Positions 26,485-35,779 are shown, counted from the first letter of the stretch. The stretch is DNA of 64,000 nt from Aquirhabdus sp. (GCA_030149815.1 JASLHI010000049.1:36755-100754); one strand, 5' to 3'. Notes: generated by a model not told the origin, from the sequence alone. Translations and numbers: made by a program.

Positions 26485-27606
26485 GTGAACAATATGCAGT
26501 TCAGCACACATAACCACTCGAACTTTCGACAAACACAATCGAGTCTTCTAACATTGGCGCTCTGCATCTCCTGCCCAGTCCACGCCGCCTTAAAAGAACT
26601 ATCAGAATCGGATATGTCTGATATTCGAGGACAAGCGGCGCTCTATACGGAATATGTCGCTCCAGGACAAGACGGCAATAACAATGCAGTCGATGGAAGT
26701 ACGACCTCCAATGTTGGATTTTTTCGTTTGGGTCTTAATGCCACGATAGATCTCAATGCCAATATCCAGCATCTACAACTCGGATGCGGTGGGGTCAATG
26801 GTGCAGGATGTGACATTGACATCTCCAATCTGAGTCTGACAGGAGTGAATGCAGGAAGCGACGGGACTTATGCCAGCTCTGACGCCAAGATTACCAATCC
26901 ATTTATTGAACTGGCGATCAAAAATCCAAATAGCCTATCTACACGAGAACTCGAAGGATTTCGCCTCGGTGCAGCCAGCATTCTGGGACGACTTTCCATC
27001 GGCACAAACTCCAACACCACCTCAACAACCGATGATACGGGGATCAAAAGCCTGAGTGGAAATCTCACCGTGAATCTTGTGAACGGAGTCTTGAATAACG
27101 TCAATATTGGAGGAGTCGCAACGACCACAGCGACAGTATCTAGCTACACCTCTACTCAATCTCTATCGAGAGCATCTACAATTACTTTAGATGGAATCAG
27201 CGCGACAACAGGAACCGTGAAACTAGGAGGCATTCTCCCGACGATTTCAGGCCTGACGCTCAGTAATGTCAGTTTAGTCAATGAACCACTTTCTTCAGTA
27301 CACAATTTATTGCTGGCCAATACGAATGGAACAGCAACTTCCGATGCTTATCTATCTCTACAAAAAACTGCGATTACTTGGCAAACGCTCAGCACAGGGA
27401 CTTTCGACACGACGACGACTGCTCAAACGGGCTGGTGGCTATCACTTCCATCGGTCACGATTGCAAATCTCAGTAGTAATTCAGAAATTGATGTTCCTTT
27501 ATTAACAGCATTAACAGGCACCTTTGGATCGAAAGTCACCCTTGCGGCCTTTGACCTAGGACAAACTCCCGTCCAAAACTGTTATGGCTCTTTGAAATTT
27601 TGCTGA
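26485..27606 (+). CDS. FilA-like secreted surface protein
   Basis: A 373-residue secreted protein. A signal peptide covers roughly residues 1-35 (LLTLALCISCPVHA), followed by ALKELSESDMSDIRGQAALY. That L-x-x-(M/L)S-x-(I/V)xGQA pattern is the hallmark of FilA and DUF6160-type proteins seen in Acinetobacter and other gammaproteobacteria, some linked to pilus-like surface structures. The rest is rich in Gly, Ser, Thr and Asn with alternating beta-strand patterns, and a cysteine pair lies near 100-109 and another at the C-terminus. GTG (26485) and ATG (26494) starts are both possible, with AAGGA upstream. It is divergent from the two-component operon, suggesting control by it. No other fil genes are adjacent. 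Confidence 0.7.
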   Translation: MNNMQFSTHNHSNFRQTQSSLLTLALCISCPVHAALKELSESDMSDIRGQAALYTEYVAPGQDGNNNAVDGSTTSNVGFFRLGLNATIDLNANIQHLQLGCGGVNGAGCDIDISNLSLTGVNAGSDGTYASSDAKITNPFIELAIKNPNSLSTRELEGFRLGAASILGRLSIGTNSNTTSTTDDTGIKSLSGNLTVNLVNGVLNNVNIGGVATTTATVSSYTSTQSLSRASTITLDGISATTGTVKLGGILPTISGLTLSNVSLVNEPLSSVHNLLLANTNGTATSDAYLSLQKTAITWQTLSTGTFDTTTTAQTGWWLSLPSVTIANLSSNSEIDVPLLTALTGTFGSKVTLAAFDLGQTPVQNCYGSLKFC

Positions 27607-27653
27607 TCGCTCAAATGCTTAAACAATATGTCAAGCATAGAAAACGAAAAACT

Positions 27654-28884
27654 CTATCCAGACTTCGTCAAATCCGCATCTTTTGCTTCATAACCAAATA
27701 GCGCAACACACGCCAGCACAACCGCCACAACGCCAATCGTCCATGACAATGCCAGCGCATAATTATTGCCATGTGACTCCGCAATACCCGCTTGAAAAGG
27801 TGCCATTTTTGACATCGCAAGATTACCGAGTTGATAAGCAAAACCTGGCAAAATTGCACGAACTGCGGGTGGCGACAATTCATTCAAATGCGCTGGAACA
27901 ACGCCCCACGCACCTTGCACCATGAATTGCATCAGGAAAACACCTATCGCAAACATAAGCGGCGTTACAGAATACGCCCACATCGGAATCATTGGCAGTG
28001 CCAGAATTGCGGCCAGTGCAATCGTCCGTCCACGCCCTAACTTAGATGAAATCGCACCAAAGAAAATACCACCCGACAACGCACCTAAATTCAACATGAT
28101 GACTATATTGGCAGTCGTACTAGTGTCATAACCGTGTTGTACTTGTAAGAAAGTTGGATATAAATCCTGTGAACCATGACTAAAGGCGTTAAAACAGACC
28201 ATCAAGGCAACCATAAAAAGCATCAGCGGGAAATGTCCACGTACAGCAGTCCACATTTCCCCAATCGTGGCACGTTTTGCTTTAGTTCCTTCAAGCCAAG
28301 CGGGAGACTCATCCACCGTACGACGAATATAGAAGACAAATAATGCAGGCAGCGCACCGATCACAAACATGCCACGCCAACCGACATAATCAAATGCAAA
28401 CTTAAACACCAACGCCGCAAGCAGATAGCCAATCACATAACCTTCTTGCAATAATCCCGAGAAAAATCCACGATTATTTGCTGGCAAGGTTTCCAACGCT
28501 AATGCCGCACCAACACCCCATTCGCCACCCATTGCCAAACCAAATAAGGCGCGCATCGCCAACAGCACTCCCAAATTGGGCGCAAATGCAGACGCAAGCT
28601 CACAAGCCGCATAACTAATCACATTGATCATCAGAATCGGTCGGCGTCCGTAGCGCTCTGCAAGCCAACCAAAGAGAAGTGCACCAATAGGACGCATTGC
28701 CAATGTTAAAAAAATGCCTTCAGAAACGGCCTTCACATCGGCATGAAAATCCCCTGCAATAGACTTAATAGCAAATACAAAAATAAAAAAAATCGAACGC
28801 GTCCAAAGCCCAGCCTGCCAGCGAGGCGATAAATGCGTGGAGCTGCGGACCTGTCAGTGCTGAAAATGGATTAGAGAATTTCAT
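27654..28884 (-). pseudogene. MFS transporter broken by a one-base insertion
   Basis: A major-facilitator transporter of the sugar/aromatic acid:H+ symporter type. The intact C-terminal 360 codons include the loop signature GWLAERYGRRPI and LFGLAMGGEWGVGAALALETLP. The true start is ATG at 28884, with AGGACG upstream, encoding MKFSNPFSALTGPQL through WALDAFDFF. There a run of eight T (minus strand; 28785-28792 on plus) shifts the frame and gives a stop within eight codons. Removing one T restores a continuous protein of 409 residues that joins at IFVFAIKSIAGDFHADVKAV. It is either a real frameshift, a phase-variable tract or a homopolymer sequencing error. A downstream GTG could at best yield an N-terminally truncated protein. 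Confidence 0.85.
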
Positions 28885-29219
28885 AAAATCGTCCTATCTC
28901 GATCTGAACTTCATGCTCTTAGATGGAATCCCTATTTATTTCGAATAGTCGACACGACATTTACTTTTTATCATAATCACTTAAACCTATCACAACCCGC
29001 CTAACAATCCCATATCGATTACAAAACAAACAACACTTGCTCATCATTCACATGTTTTTTATCAATATATTGAACTCTCAGCATGACTTTTTACTGACGA
29101 CGGAGCTGTATTGTTGACGTAATTCGACAACAAACTATCCCCACAATCCATGCAACATCACCTACAATAGAAACATTATTGTGTCATATCCAACCATTCA
29201 CAAAAGAACGAGCTTTTTC
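28885..29219. other. Divergent intergenic region MFS/hisIE
   Basis: About 335 AT-rich bases lie between the broken MFS gene (minus) and hisIE (plus). It should hold both promoters. A TTGACG hexamer (near 29114) and TACAAT (29163) are present but badly spaced, so no promoter is called. No leader peptide or attenuator for the histidine gene was seen. Confidence 0.4.
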
Positions 29220-30002
29220 ATGCAACCTGCCGCACAAAACCAATGGCTAGATGACGTTAAATTTGACGCGCACGGCCTGATTCCAGCGATTGCTCAAGAC
29301 CGAGATACTGGACGTATTCTCATGGTCGCGTGGATGAATCGAGAATCATTACAGCTAACGGCTGAGCGGCGTCAAGGCGTTTATTTTTCTCGTTCACGCC
29401 AAGCACTTTGGCATAAAGGCGAAAGCTCAGGACATACCCAAGACGTCCATGAAATCCGCCTCGACTGTGATGGCGATGTGATTGTGCTACAAATTACCCA
29501 AAATGGCGGTATCGCCTGCCATACTGGGCGCGAATCTTGCTTTTATAGAGTGCTCACACCAGAGGGTTGGCAAATTGTCGATGCGGTCAAAAAAGACCCT
29601 GAAGCGATTTATGGTACAACAACGCATATTCATCATGTCACGCAAAATGCCGAAAACATTTCTGCGAGCGAAACTTTGGATGTTTTAGCACAACTTGGAC
29701 AAATCGTACAACAGCGCAAAAATGCCGATCCAAAATCATCTTATGTGGCAAGTCTGTACCACAAAGGACTGAATAAGATTCTGGAAAAAGTGGGTGAAGA
29801 AGCGTTTGAAACTGTCATTGCGGCAAAAGATGCCACTGAAACAGATACCCAAGATCTGATTTACGAAACTGCCGACCTGTGGTTTCATGTGATTGTGATG
29901 CTTGGACAGTTTAACGTCCCGCCTCAAGCCATTATCGATGAATTATCGCGTCGCTTTGATTTATCAGGTTTGGATGAAAAAGCCTCTCGAACACAAGAGT
30001 AG
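29220..30002 (+). CDS. hisIE: Bifunctional phosphoribosyl-AMP cyclohydrolase / phosphoribosyl-ATP pyrophosphatase
   Basis: HisIE catalyses steps 2 and 3 of histidine synthesis. The N-terminal cyclohydrolase (about 1-110) has MVAWMNRESLQLT, the zinc site DVHEIRLDCDGD and GGIACHTGRESCFYR. The C-terminal MazG-like pyrophosphatase (about 150-260) has SYVASLYHKGLNKILEKVGE with EEAFETVIAAKD for metal binding and DLIYETADLWFHV. The ATG at 29220 gives 260 residues, as expected for the fusion. A GTG at 29181 would add 13 residues. It heads the hisIE-tatABC cluster, an arrangement similar to that in pseudomonads where hisI and hisE are separate. Confidence 0.96.
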   Translation: MQPAAQNQWLDDVKFDAHGLIPAIAQDRDTGRILMVAWMNRESLQLTAERRQGVYFSRSRQALWHKGESSGHTQDVHEIRLDCDGDVIVLQITQNGGIACHTGRESCFYRVLTPEGWQIVDAVKKDPEAIYGTTTHIHHVTQNAENISASETLDVLAQLGQIVQQRKNADPKSSYVASLYHKGLNKILEKVGEEAFETVIAAKDATETDTQDLIYETADLWFHVIVMLGQFNVPPQAIIDELSRRFDLSGLDEKASRTQE

Positions 30003-30109
30003 TTGTCATGATGAGGAGTAATGATCGCGGCATTACCGCCATTGTTATTCCTTGTTCTCACTTATTTTTGATTGATCACTAGACTGATTTACATAGAGAG
30101 AGTAGACCC

Positions 30110-30337
30110 ATGTTTGGCTTATCACCCGCACATTTGATTCTGATTTTAATTGTCGTTGTCTTAGTGTTTGGCACCTCCAAACTGAAAAACATGGGGAAAG
30201 ACCTCGGTGGTGCAGTCAAGGGTTTTAAAGAGGCGATGAAAGACCCAGAGGAACAGGCGCGCCTTGATCGTCAGGACTCGGATCGGACGATTGATGGCAC
30301 AGCTAAACGCACTGAACAAGACCGTGACAAAGTTTAG
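30110..30337 (+). CDS. tatA: Twin-arginine translocase subunit TatA
   Basis: TatA oligomerises to form the protein-conducting element of the Tat system, which exports folded, often cofactor-containing proteins. The 75-residue protein has the N-terminal membrane helix HLILILIVVVLVFGTSKL (4-22), the conserved hinge with FGTSKLKNMGKDLGGAVKGF, an amphipathic helix, and a charged C-terminal tail. GAGAGAG lies upstream of the ATG. It is the first of tatABC, about 110 bases after hisIE. Confidence 0.96.
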   Translation: MFGLSPAHLILILIVVVLVFGTSKLKNMGKDLGGAVKGFKEAMKDPEEQARLDRQDSDRTIDGTAKRTEQDRDKV

Positions 30338-30388
30338 TTTTTAACAAACTTTTCTAACTCCATTCCACATTAAAGAGACTTTCATAGC

Positions 30389-30952
30389 GTGTTAGATTTT
30401 GGTCTAGGTGAGCTTTTACTACTGGGCGCAGTGGCACTCATTGTGCTCGGCCCAGAAAAGCTCCCACACGCAGCACGTATGGCGGGTGCATGGTATGGTC
30501 GAATTCGCCGCACTCTAGCAAACGTACAAGCTGAAATTGCTAATGAAGTTCATCTCGCTGAAATGCGTCAAAAAATGAATGATGAGCTATCCAAAATTCG
30601 AGAAGCCAACAGCAATCTGGTCAATGAAATGCGTGCCATCGACCAGAATTCCAAAAAAAGTAATTTAGAACAAGGCATAGAAAGCCATATCGATCAACAC
30701 GCTCAAAGCAGCGATACACATACCGCAATCATGGGCCAAGATACGGATTGGTCACACGGTATTGAAGCACCGATCAAATCTTATACACAGGGCTATTATT
30801 TCTTTTTTGTGCCTGCTTCAATGTATACGACACTGATTCCAACTGCGCCATATTTGCCCAAATCGATTATTATTCAAAATCAACGTGTAATTAAAAAATC
30901 CACAGAAACTCAACATCAGACCAATCCTCTGATTGATGCTGCACCGCTATGA
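30389..30952 (+). CDS. tatB: Twin-arginine translocase subunit TatB
   Basis: TatB, with TatC, forms the receptor complex for twin-arginine signal peptides. The 187-residue protein starts at GTG with the typical MLDFGLGELLLLGAVALIVL and the motif GPEKLPHAARMAG. A long amphipathic/coiled-coil helix follows (about 30-95), then a low-conservation, partly hydrophobic tail containing YFFFVPASMY. The tail is longer than the minimum needed for function. It overlaps tatC by four bases, suggesting coupled translation. Confidence 0.94.
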   Translation: MLDFGLGELLLLGAVALIVLGPEKLPHAARMAGAWYGRIRRTLANVQAEIANEVHLAEMRQKMNDELSKIREANSNLVNEMRAIDQNSKKSNLEQGIESHIDQHAQSSDTHTAIMGQDTDWSHGIEAPIKSYTQGYYFFFVPASMYTTLIPTAPYLPKSIIIQNQRVIKKSTETQHQTNPLIDAAPL

Positions 30953-31728
30953 CAGAACATTTACCACCACCCAATCCATCAGAACCTCCTCACGACCTCG
31001 GAGAAATGTCGATCACAGGACACCTGATCGAACTACGGAAGCATTTGATTCGGATTTTTGCCAGCGTACTCATTCTGTTTTTTTCATTGCTGTATTTTGC
31101 GCGTGATTTATATCAAATCCTGTCTGGGCCACTACGCGCGCAGTTACCGCCACACGCGACGATGATTGCGACTGACATTACCTCAACCTTTGTTGCACCG
31201 TTTAAACTTGCGTTTTACATTTCGATCATGCTGGCAATGCCTTATATCCTGCACCAAATCTGGCAGTTTATTGCTCCTGCGCTGTATAAACACGAACGCA
31301 AAATTGCCATTCCTATGCTCATCGCCAGTACAATTTTATTTTATCTCGGTGTGGCATTTGCTTATTTCATCACGCTGCCTGCGATCCTGACATTCTTTAT
31401 TCACATCGCACCCGAAAATGTCGTGCCAATGACCGACATTAACCTGTATTTAAATTTCTGTTTAAAGTTATTTTTGGCATTTGGCGCAACCTTTGAAATC
31501 CCGATTGCGACATTGTTATTAATTTTGGCTGGTGTCGTTTCTGTTGAATCTCTCGTCGCTAAACGGCGATATATCATTGTGGGTTGTTTTGCAATTTCCA
31601 TGTTTATTACCCCGCCCGATGCGATGAGTATGGCAATGCTTGCCATTCCAATGTGGTTGTTGTTTGAAGTGGGGCTATTGTTTGGACGTATGCTGGAAAA
31701 AAGCCGTAAAAGCGCAGTCACAGAATGA
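30949..31728 (+). CDS. tatC: Twin-arginine translocase subunit TatC
   Basis: TatC is the polytopic Tat component that binds the twin-arginine signal. The 259-residue protein has six predicted membrane helices, the N-terminal motif ITGHLIELRKHLI, and FVAPFKLAFYISIMLAMPYI. It also contains the helix-loop FFIHIAPENVVPMTDINLYL and the later signature RRYIIVGCFAISMFITPPD. It overlaps tatB upstream by four bases and the helicase gene downstream by four bases. Folded lipases or other exoproteins from the window are Sec-type by their signals, so the Tat clients lie elsewhere. Confidence 0.96.
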   Translation: MTEHLPPPNPSEPPHDLGEMSITGHLIELRKHLIRIFASVLILFFSLLYFARDLYQILSGPLRAQLPPHATMIATDITSTFVAPFKLAFYISIMLAMPYILHQIWQFIAPALYKHERKIAIPMLIASTILFYLGVAFAYFITLPAILTFFIHIAPENVVPMTDINLYLNFCLKLFLAFGATFEIPIATLLLILAGVVSVESLVAKRRYIIVGCFAISMFITPPDAMSMAMLAIPMWLLFEVGLLFGRMLEKSRKSAVTE

Positions 31729-33308
31729 ATCAATCTATCAATCCATCGACCATTCCCAGCCCGTCGACATCCAAACCGTATCAAATCACCGAAGAACAAA
31801 ATCAGGCGATCGAACAAGCTCGTCGCAACCAGTCTTTTAAAATTATTGCTTATGCCGGTAGTGGTAAAACGACAACACTGCAACTGATCGCAGAAGCGAT
31901 GCCGCAGAAAAAAGGGTTATATCTCGCCTTCAACAAAGTCATCGCTGATCAAGCTAAAAATCGCTTTCATGGCAATGTTGATTGCCGCACCTTCCACTCG
32001 CTCGCCTATCGCCATGTCAATCGCGCGATCACCGACAAACTGCGCCTGCCACGTATGAGTCCTGCGCGCATGGCAGAAGAATTTCAACTTGAGCCGATGA
32101 AAATTCGCCGTATGCTGGGCAATCGCTTTGAGCACTTCACCTTGACACCAAGTCGTCAGGCGAGCTTTGTGAGTAATGCCGTCAGTCGTTTTTGCGCCAC
32201 CAATGCCCAACATCCAGCACCACGTCATCTCGAACTTCCTGAATGGCTCCATCCCGATGATGCAGAAAGTCTGCGCATGCATCTATTTCCACATGTGGAA
32301 AAACGCTGGCAAGACTCAATCGATCCACGTCATCAAGCGGGAATCGGACATGATATTTACCTGAAATGTTGGGCGCTCTCTGATCCAATTATTCCTGTGG
32401 ATTACATCCTATTCGATGAGGCTCAAGACTCTGATCCGCTGATGCTTGGCGTCCTGATGAAACAACAACGCGCCCAAGTCATCTATGTGGGCGATGCTCA
32501 TCAACAAATCTACGCATGGCGTGGCGCGGTCAATGCGATGCAACAACTGCCGCTCACAGCAACACGGTTGACTCGCTCTTTCCGTTTCGGTGAAGCCGTT
32601 GCCGATGTGGCGAATGTCTTTTTACGCGAATTGAAAGAGACCATTCCGCTGGAAGGCGAACCGACCAAGCAATCAAAAATTGATTTATCTCCACGCATGG
32701 CAGTAAAAAATGCAGTGCTCTGTCGAACTAACGCGCGCGCCATGTCATTGTTACTTTCTGGATTGGTCAATGGCGACAAGATCGCATTGCAAGCGGATAG
32801 TGATCGTTTATTGAAATTTGTCGAAGGTGCTGCGGCACTCAAAGCTGGACGACGCGTGTTTGATGCGCCAGAATTAGCGTGGTTTAACAGTTGGCAAGAC
32901 GTGCATGAATACTGCGAGACTCACGATGGTAATGACATCAAATCACTCGTGAAACTGGTTGACGATCACGGCACTGAACCACTGAAAAAAGCGCTCATGA
33001 AAATCACGCCAATCGCCTCTGCCGATTATGTAATTTCCACCGCACACAAAGCCAAAGGCTTGGAATGGCATAACGTCCACATCGAAGATGATTACAGTTA
33101 TAAACTTAATAAAAACGACGTACAAATTGCCGATGAAGAGTTACGCTTACTCTATGTCGCCACGACGCGCGCGCAAACCAACCTGAATGTGCACCACATT
33201 TTGTCATTAGTGGGTGCGTTGCGAATTAAGCAAAATAAAGAAGGAATTGCACCAAAGATGCAGGCTGGAAAAATACCCAGTTATCGAGCCGAAGATTCTC
33301 CGCCATAA
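31725..33308 (+). CDS. UvrD/FBH1-like superfamily 1 helicase
   Basis: A 527-residue SF1A DNA helicase. Motif I is AYAGSGKTTTLQ (about 44-55), motif Ia is around YLAFNKVIADQAK, motif II is LFDEAQDSDP, motif III is GDAHQQIYAWRGA, and motif VI is LRLLYVATTRAQTN. It is shorter than UvrD or Rep, and the accessory domains are reduced. This resembles the FBH1-like group of bacterial helicases, which in eukaryotes dismantle recombination filaments; the bacterial role is not established. Its ATG overlaps the tatC stop, so it is probably expressed with the Tat genes despite lacking an evident link. A terminator follows. Confidence 0.88.
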   Translation: MNQSINPSTIPSPSTSKPYQITEEQNQAIEQARRNQSFKIIAYAGSGKTTTLQLIAEAMPQKKGLYLAFNKVIADQAKNRFHGNVDCRTFHSLAYRHVNRAITDKLRLPRMSPARMAEEFQLEPMKIRRMLGNRFEHFTLTPSRQASFVSNAVSRFCATNAQHPAPRHLELPEWLHPDDAESLRMHLFPHVEKRWQDSIDPRHQAGIGHDIYLKCWALSDPIIPVDYILFDEAQDSDPLMLGVLMKQQRAQVIYVGDAHQQIYAWRGAVNAMQQLPLTATRLTRSFRFGEAVADVANVFLRELKETIPLEGEPTKQSKIDLSPRMAVKNAVLCRTNARAMSLLLSGLVNGDKIALQADSDRLLKFVEGAAALKAGRRVFDAPELAWFNSWQDVHEYCETHDGNDIKSLVKLVDDHGTEPLKKALMKITPIASADYVISTAHKAKGLEWHNVHIEDDYSYKLNKNDVQIADEELRLLYVATTRAQTNLNVHHILSLVGALRIKQNKEGIAPKMQAGKIPSYRAEDSPP

Positions 33309-33329
33309 ATCAAAAAAATTTTCCGAAAT

Positions 33330-33364
33330 AAAAAAAGGATAGCCAAACTGACTATCCTTTTTTT
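33330..33364. terminator. GGATAG-type hairpin terminator, copy 1
   Basis: A7-GGATAG, nine-base loop, CTATCC-T7 between the convergent helicase and lipoprotein genes. The paired A and T tracts make it a two-way terminator. Near-identical hairpins occur at 34741-34770 and 37190-37218. Confidence 0.85.
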
Positions 33365-33416
33365 CACTCGCTGGTTTAGAAATGCACCTCAACCCGCGAA
33401 TTTTCCACAATGACTA

Positions 33417-34445
33417 TTAGTTCAACAAATCATCAGTATTAGGGATACTCGCATCCGCCTCATCCCAGAACTTGGTCAAACCATCTTCAGGTGCGCGTTT
33501 ACCCGTTTTAGTGGTCCAATAGCGATTGGCAATATTCCAGACTTCGTGACCGCCCATCGCATCAAAGAGTTTATATTGCGGATTAACAGGCATATTTGAA
33601 TCGACTGATTTTCCGTAAGTTCTTAGCGCATCACGAATTTTATCATCCTGACCTGTGGCTTGAGCCGCTAACGCGTAAATCGCATGTGATATACGAACAC
33701 CTTTACTTTCACCTATGCGATTAGAATCTTTCATCGTCTGCCATGGATCTGGATGACCCTCGCCTGCACCTGGTAACAAAGTCCAAATTGCAGCCCGCAT
33801 CGCCATTGGTGCGCCCCAGTACTGCTCATTATCCAGACACCCCATCCCGCGCTCAACAACGGCGGCAATATCTTTCGGCACGTTCACTGCGCCTTGTGAC
33901 GCGATATCGTTGGTGACCGCTTTGACGCCATCAATCATCCCGAGCAGATAAACAGTTTTTTCAAGATCGGTTTTCATCGTTGGGCACTGATCGCCCAATT
34001 TGATTTTGTAGTCACGTTCCCAAGCTTTTTGGAATAATTGATATGCGGTGTATTGGCGACGTGCTGCTAAAGCAGCCCAATTTTTCTGAGCAAGACGCTG
34101 ATCTTGCGCTTCAGCAACTCGACCATCATGGGCTGCACGCAAATAAGCCAACTCATGCTCAAGTGCGGTATCTTCTGCACAGCTTGCAGAACTCGTATAA
34201 AGCAACACCTCCATCTTAGTCGCATCAGCACCTTGCGCATCCATCGTCAGAATCGCTGGTAATAGCGAAGTCCCTGATACACAGATCATATTGGTATCAT
34301 CTTGGGCAAAAGTGACAGGGACAACATTTTTTTCAGCGAAACGTAAAGCCATATTCGCTCCGGTTCTTTGAACCGCAGCACAACCTGTGAGCATGGCAGA
34401 TGCGGCAATGGCAACAACCATACTTTTTGCAATGATATTTTTCAT
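33417..34445 (-). CDS. Lipoprotein of unknown function, TatT-like helical repeats
   Basis: The protein of about 342 residues starts with a lipoprotein signal MKNIIAKSMVVAIAASAML and lipobox LTGC near residue 20-23. The mature part is helical with repeated Ala/Leu-rich segments (for example LAQKNWAALAARRQYTAYQL and HAIYALAAQATGQDDKIRDA). Spacing of these helices recalls TRAP-associated TatT lipoproteins, which have TPR-like repeats, but no TRAP permease is nearby, so I do not assign it. Cysteines within the mature protein may form disulfides. The ATG at 34445 is chosen because it begins the signal peptide; the frame opens upstream to 34538. Confidence 0.7.
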   Translation of the reverse strand: MKNIIAKSMVVAIAASAMLTGCAAVQRTGANMALRFAEKNVVPVTFAQDDTNMICVSGTSLLPAILTMDAQGADATKMEVLLYTSSASCAEDTALEHELAYLRAAHDGRVAEAQDQRLAQKNWAALAARRQYTAYQLFQKAWERDYKIKLGDQCPTMKTDLEKTVYLLGMIDGVKAVTNDIASQGAVNVPKDIAAVVERGMGCLDNEQYWGAPMAMRAAIWTLLPGAGEGHPDPWQTMKDSNRIGESKGVRISHAIYALAAQATGQDDKIRDALRTYGKSVDSNMPVNPQYKLFDAMGGHEVWNIANRYWTTKTGKRAPEDGLTKFWDEADASIPNTDDLLN

Positions 34446-34786
34446 AAAAATGGATTCTAACAATGTAGAGTGGTGAGTTGATTGATCGGCTCGTGAATGT
34501 ATACTTTGCGTATTATTCAATCTGTTTTTTCCTTCCATTGACTAGAGCTCCCTATGCTTAGCAATAGTTGGAATATAGCAAGTTAAAATGTGAAGCAACA
34601 GGCTATTTTGCCTATTACGATCATGTGTTTGTAAAAAAGAGAAATTAATACCGATCTATCCCTATTACAGAAAAGTAATCAAGATGAAGGATGTTTTTTA
34701 GAATGAAATTAAAAACACCCCATCTCCAATCCTCTCCATCAAAAAAAGGATAGCTAAGCTATCCTTTTTTCGACTTAAAAGAGAAA
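34446..34786. other. Intergenic region between lipoprotein and lipase A
   Basis: About 340 bases of AT-rich sequence contain the promoter of the lipoprotein gene (minus) and, at 34741-34770, the terminator of lipase A. A conventional promoter could not be placed with confidence. No gene was recognised. Confidence 0.4.
34741..34770. terminator. GGATAG-type hairpin terminator, copy 2
   Basis: A7-GGATAGCT directly followed by AAGCTATCC-T6, 17 bases beyond the lipase A stop codon. It is nearly a perfect palindrome and closely matches the hairpins at 33330 and 37190. It is oriented to terminate lipase A transcripts. Confidence 0.88.
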
Positions 34787-35779
34787 CTACATCCCCGCAG
34801 TTTTCAGACGATTAGCCTGATTACGGAATAATGTCACTGGACTAACCTCAAATGGGCTCACTAAACCCGCCACCTGATTGACTTCATCCAAATGATTTTG
34901 GAAATAGTTATCACGAATCACTTGGCCAAGATGGCTAGAACACTGTGGAACCAAACCATCACTAGGTCCAGAAATCAGTAGACTCGTTGCAGCGAGTAAT
35001 GGATCTGCTGGGTTTAATGGATTAGTCAAAATACCCGTACCACCCCATGAGTAATAACGAATCCCATTGACCACAGACGCGCCCTGACCACACGCTGAAC
35101 TCGGCATACCTTGTGGGAATTTCGAATTAAATGCAGCAGCACCTGTAGAGGTCAGCGAGTTCAATCCAGCCAGAGAATCCTGTGAGTAATATTGACCTGA
35201 AGAAACATCAACTAAGGTAAAGAAAGCATTCACTGCACCAGAAAGTACTGGTGACAGTACGCCACCAATCACGGGAAGTTGAGACAAAGCATAAATTTTG
35301 TCTGCAACTGGAGATCCTGTATTAGGACCTGCAACCGCGGTCACCGAAGCGACTTGATTCGGCATTACCCCTGCAACATAACGCACTGATTGGCTACCAT
35401 GGCTATGACCAATCAGATTGACCTTACCCGCACCAGTGATTGCAAGAATCTGCTGAACCTGACTGCGAAGCTGCTCGCCACGTACTTCAGAGGAGTTAAA
35501 TGAAGCCTCCTGAGTCACAAAAACGCTAGCGCCGTTACTCGCAAGATCGTTCGGAATACCGTACCAATAATTAAAGCCACCAATTGACGAAAACCCTGCC
35601 ATACCATTAGCAAAAACCAATGGATACTTAGTCTGAGCATAAGTTGAGGTCACTGTGCTCGTTCCACCAGCACTACATCCAGATGTACTACAAAGATCAA
35701 AAGTTGAAGTTGTTGCTGATGCAGCACCTGCTAGAGCTAAGCCACCCGTCAGTAATACTGTTCGCAAAATAGATTTCAT
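34787..35779 (-). CDS. Secreted triacylglycerol lipase, family I (copy A)
   Basis: A 330-residue secreted alpha/beta-hydrolase. A Sec signal peptide covers about 1-22 (LLTGGLALAGAASA). The nucleophile elbow GHSHG is at 124-128 (Ser126). The probable catalytic Asp is in GPSDGLVPQ, and the probable His is in FQNHLDEVNQ. The pattern YPLVFANGMAGFSS, RGEQLRSQVQQILAITG and the C-terminal RNQANRL match Pseudomonas-type family I.1 lipases. The usual oxyanion-region HG dipeptide is NG here (N58). Cysteines 30 and 35 lie in CSTSGC just after the signal. It is divergent from an AraC gene, and a paralogous pair lies next to it. Confidence 0.92.
   Translation of the reverse strand: MKSILRTVLLTGGLALAGAASATTSTFDLCSTSGCSAGGTSTVTSTYAQTKYPLVFANGMAGFSSIGGFNYWYGIPNDLASNGASVFVTQEASFNSSEVRGEQLRSQVQQILAITGAGKVNLIGHSHGSQSVRYVAGVMPNQVASVTAVAGPNTGSPVADKIYALSQLPVIGGVLSPVLSGAVNAFFTLVDVSSGQYYSQDSLAGLNSLTSTGAAAFNSKFPQGMPSSACGQGASVVNGIRYYSWGGTGILTNPLNPADPLLAATSLLISGPSDGLVPQCSSHLGQVIRDNYFQNHLDEVNQVAGLVSPFEVSPVTLFRNQANRLKTAGM

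Noticed and set aside
29113..29168. Sigma-70 promoter for hisIE from TTGACG and TACAAT
   Set aside because: The hexamers are more than 40 bases apart, far from the normal 16-18 base spacing.
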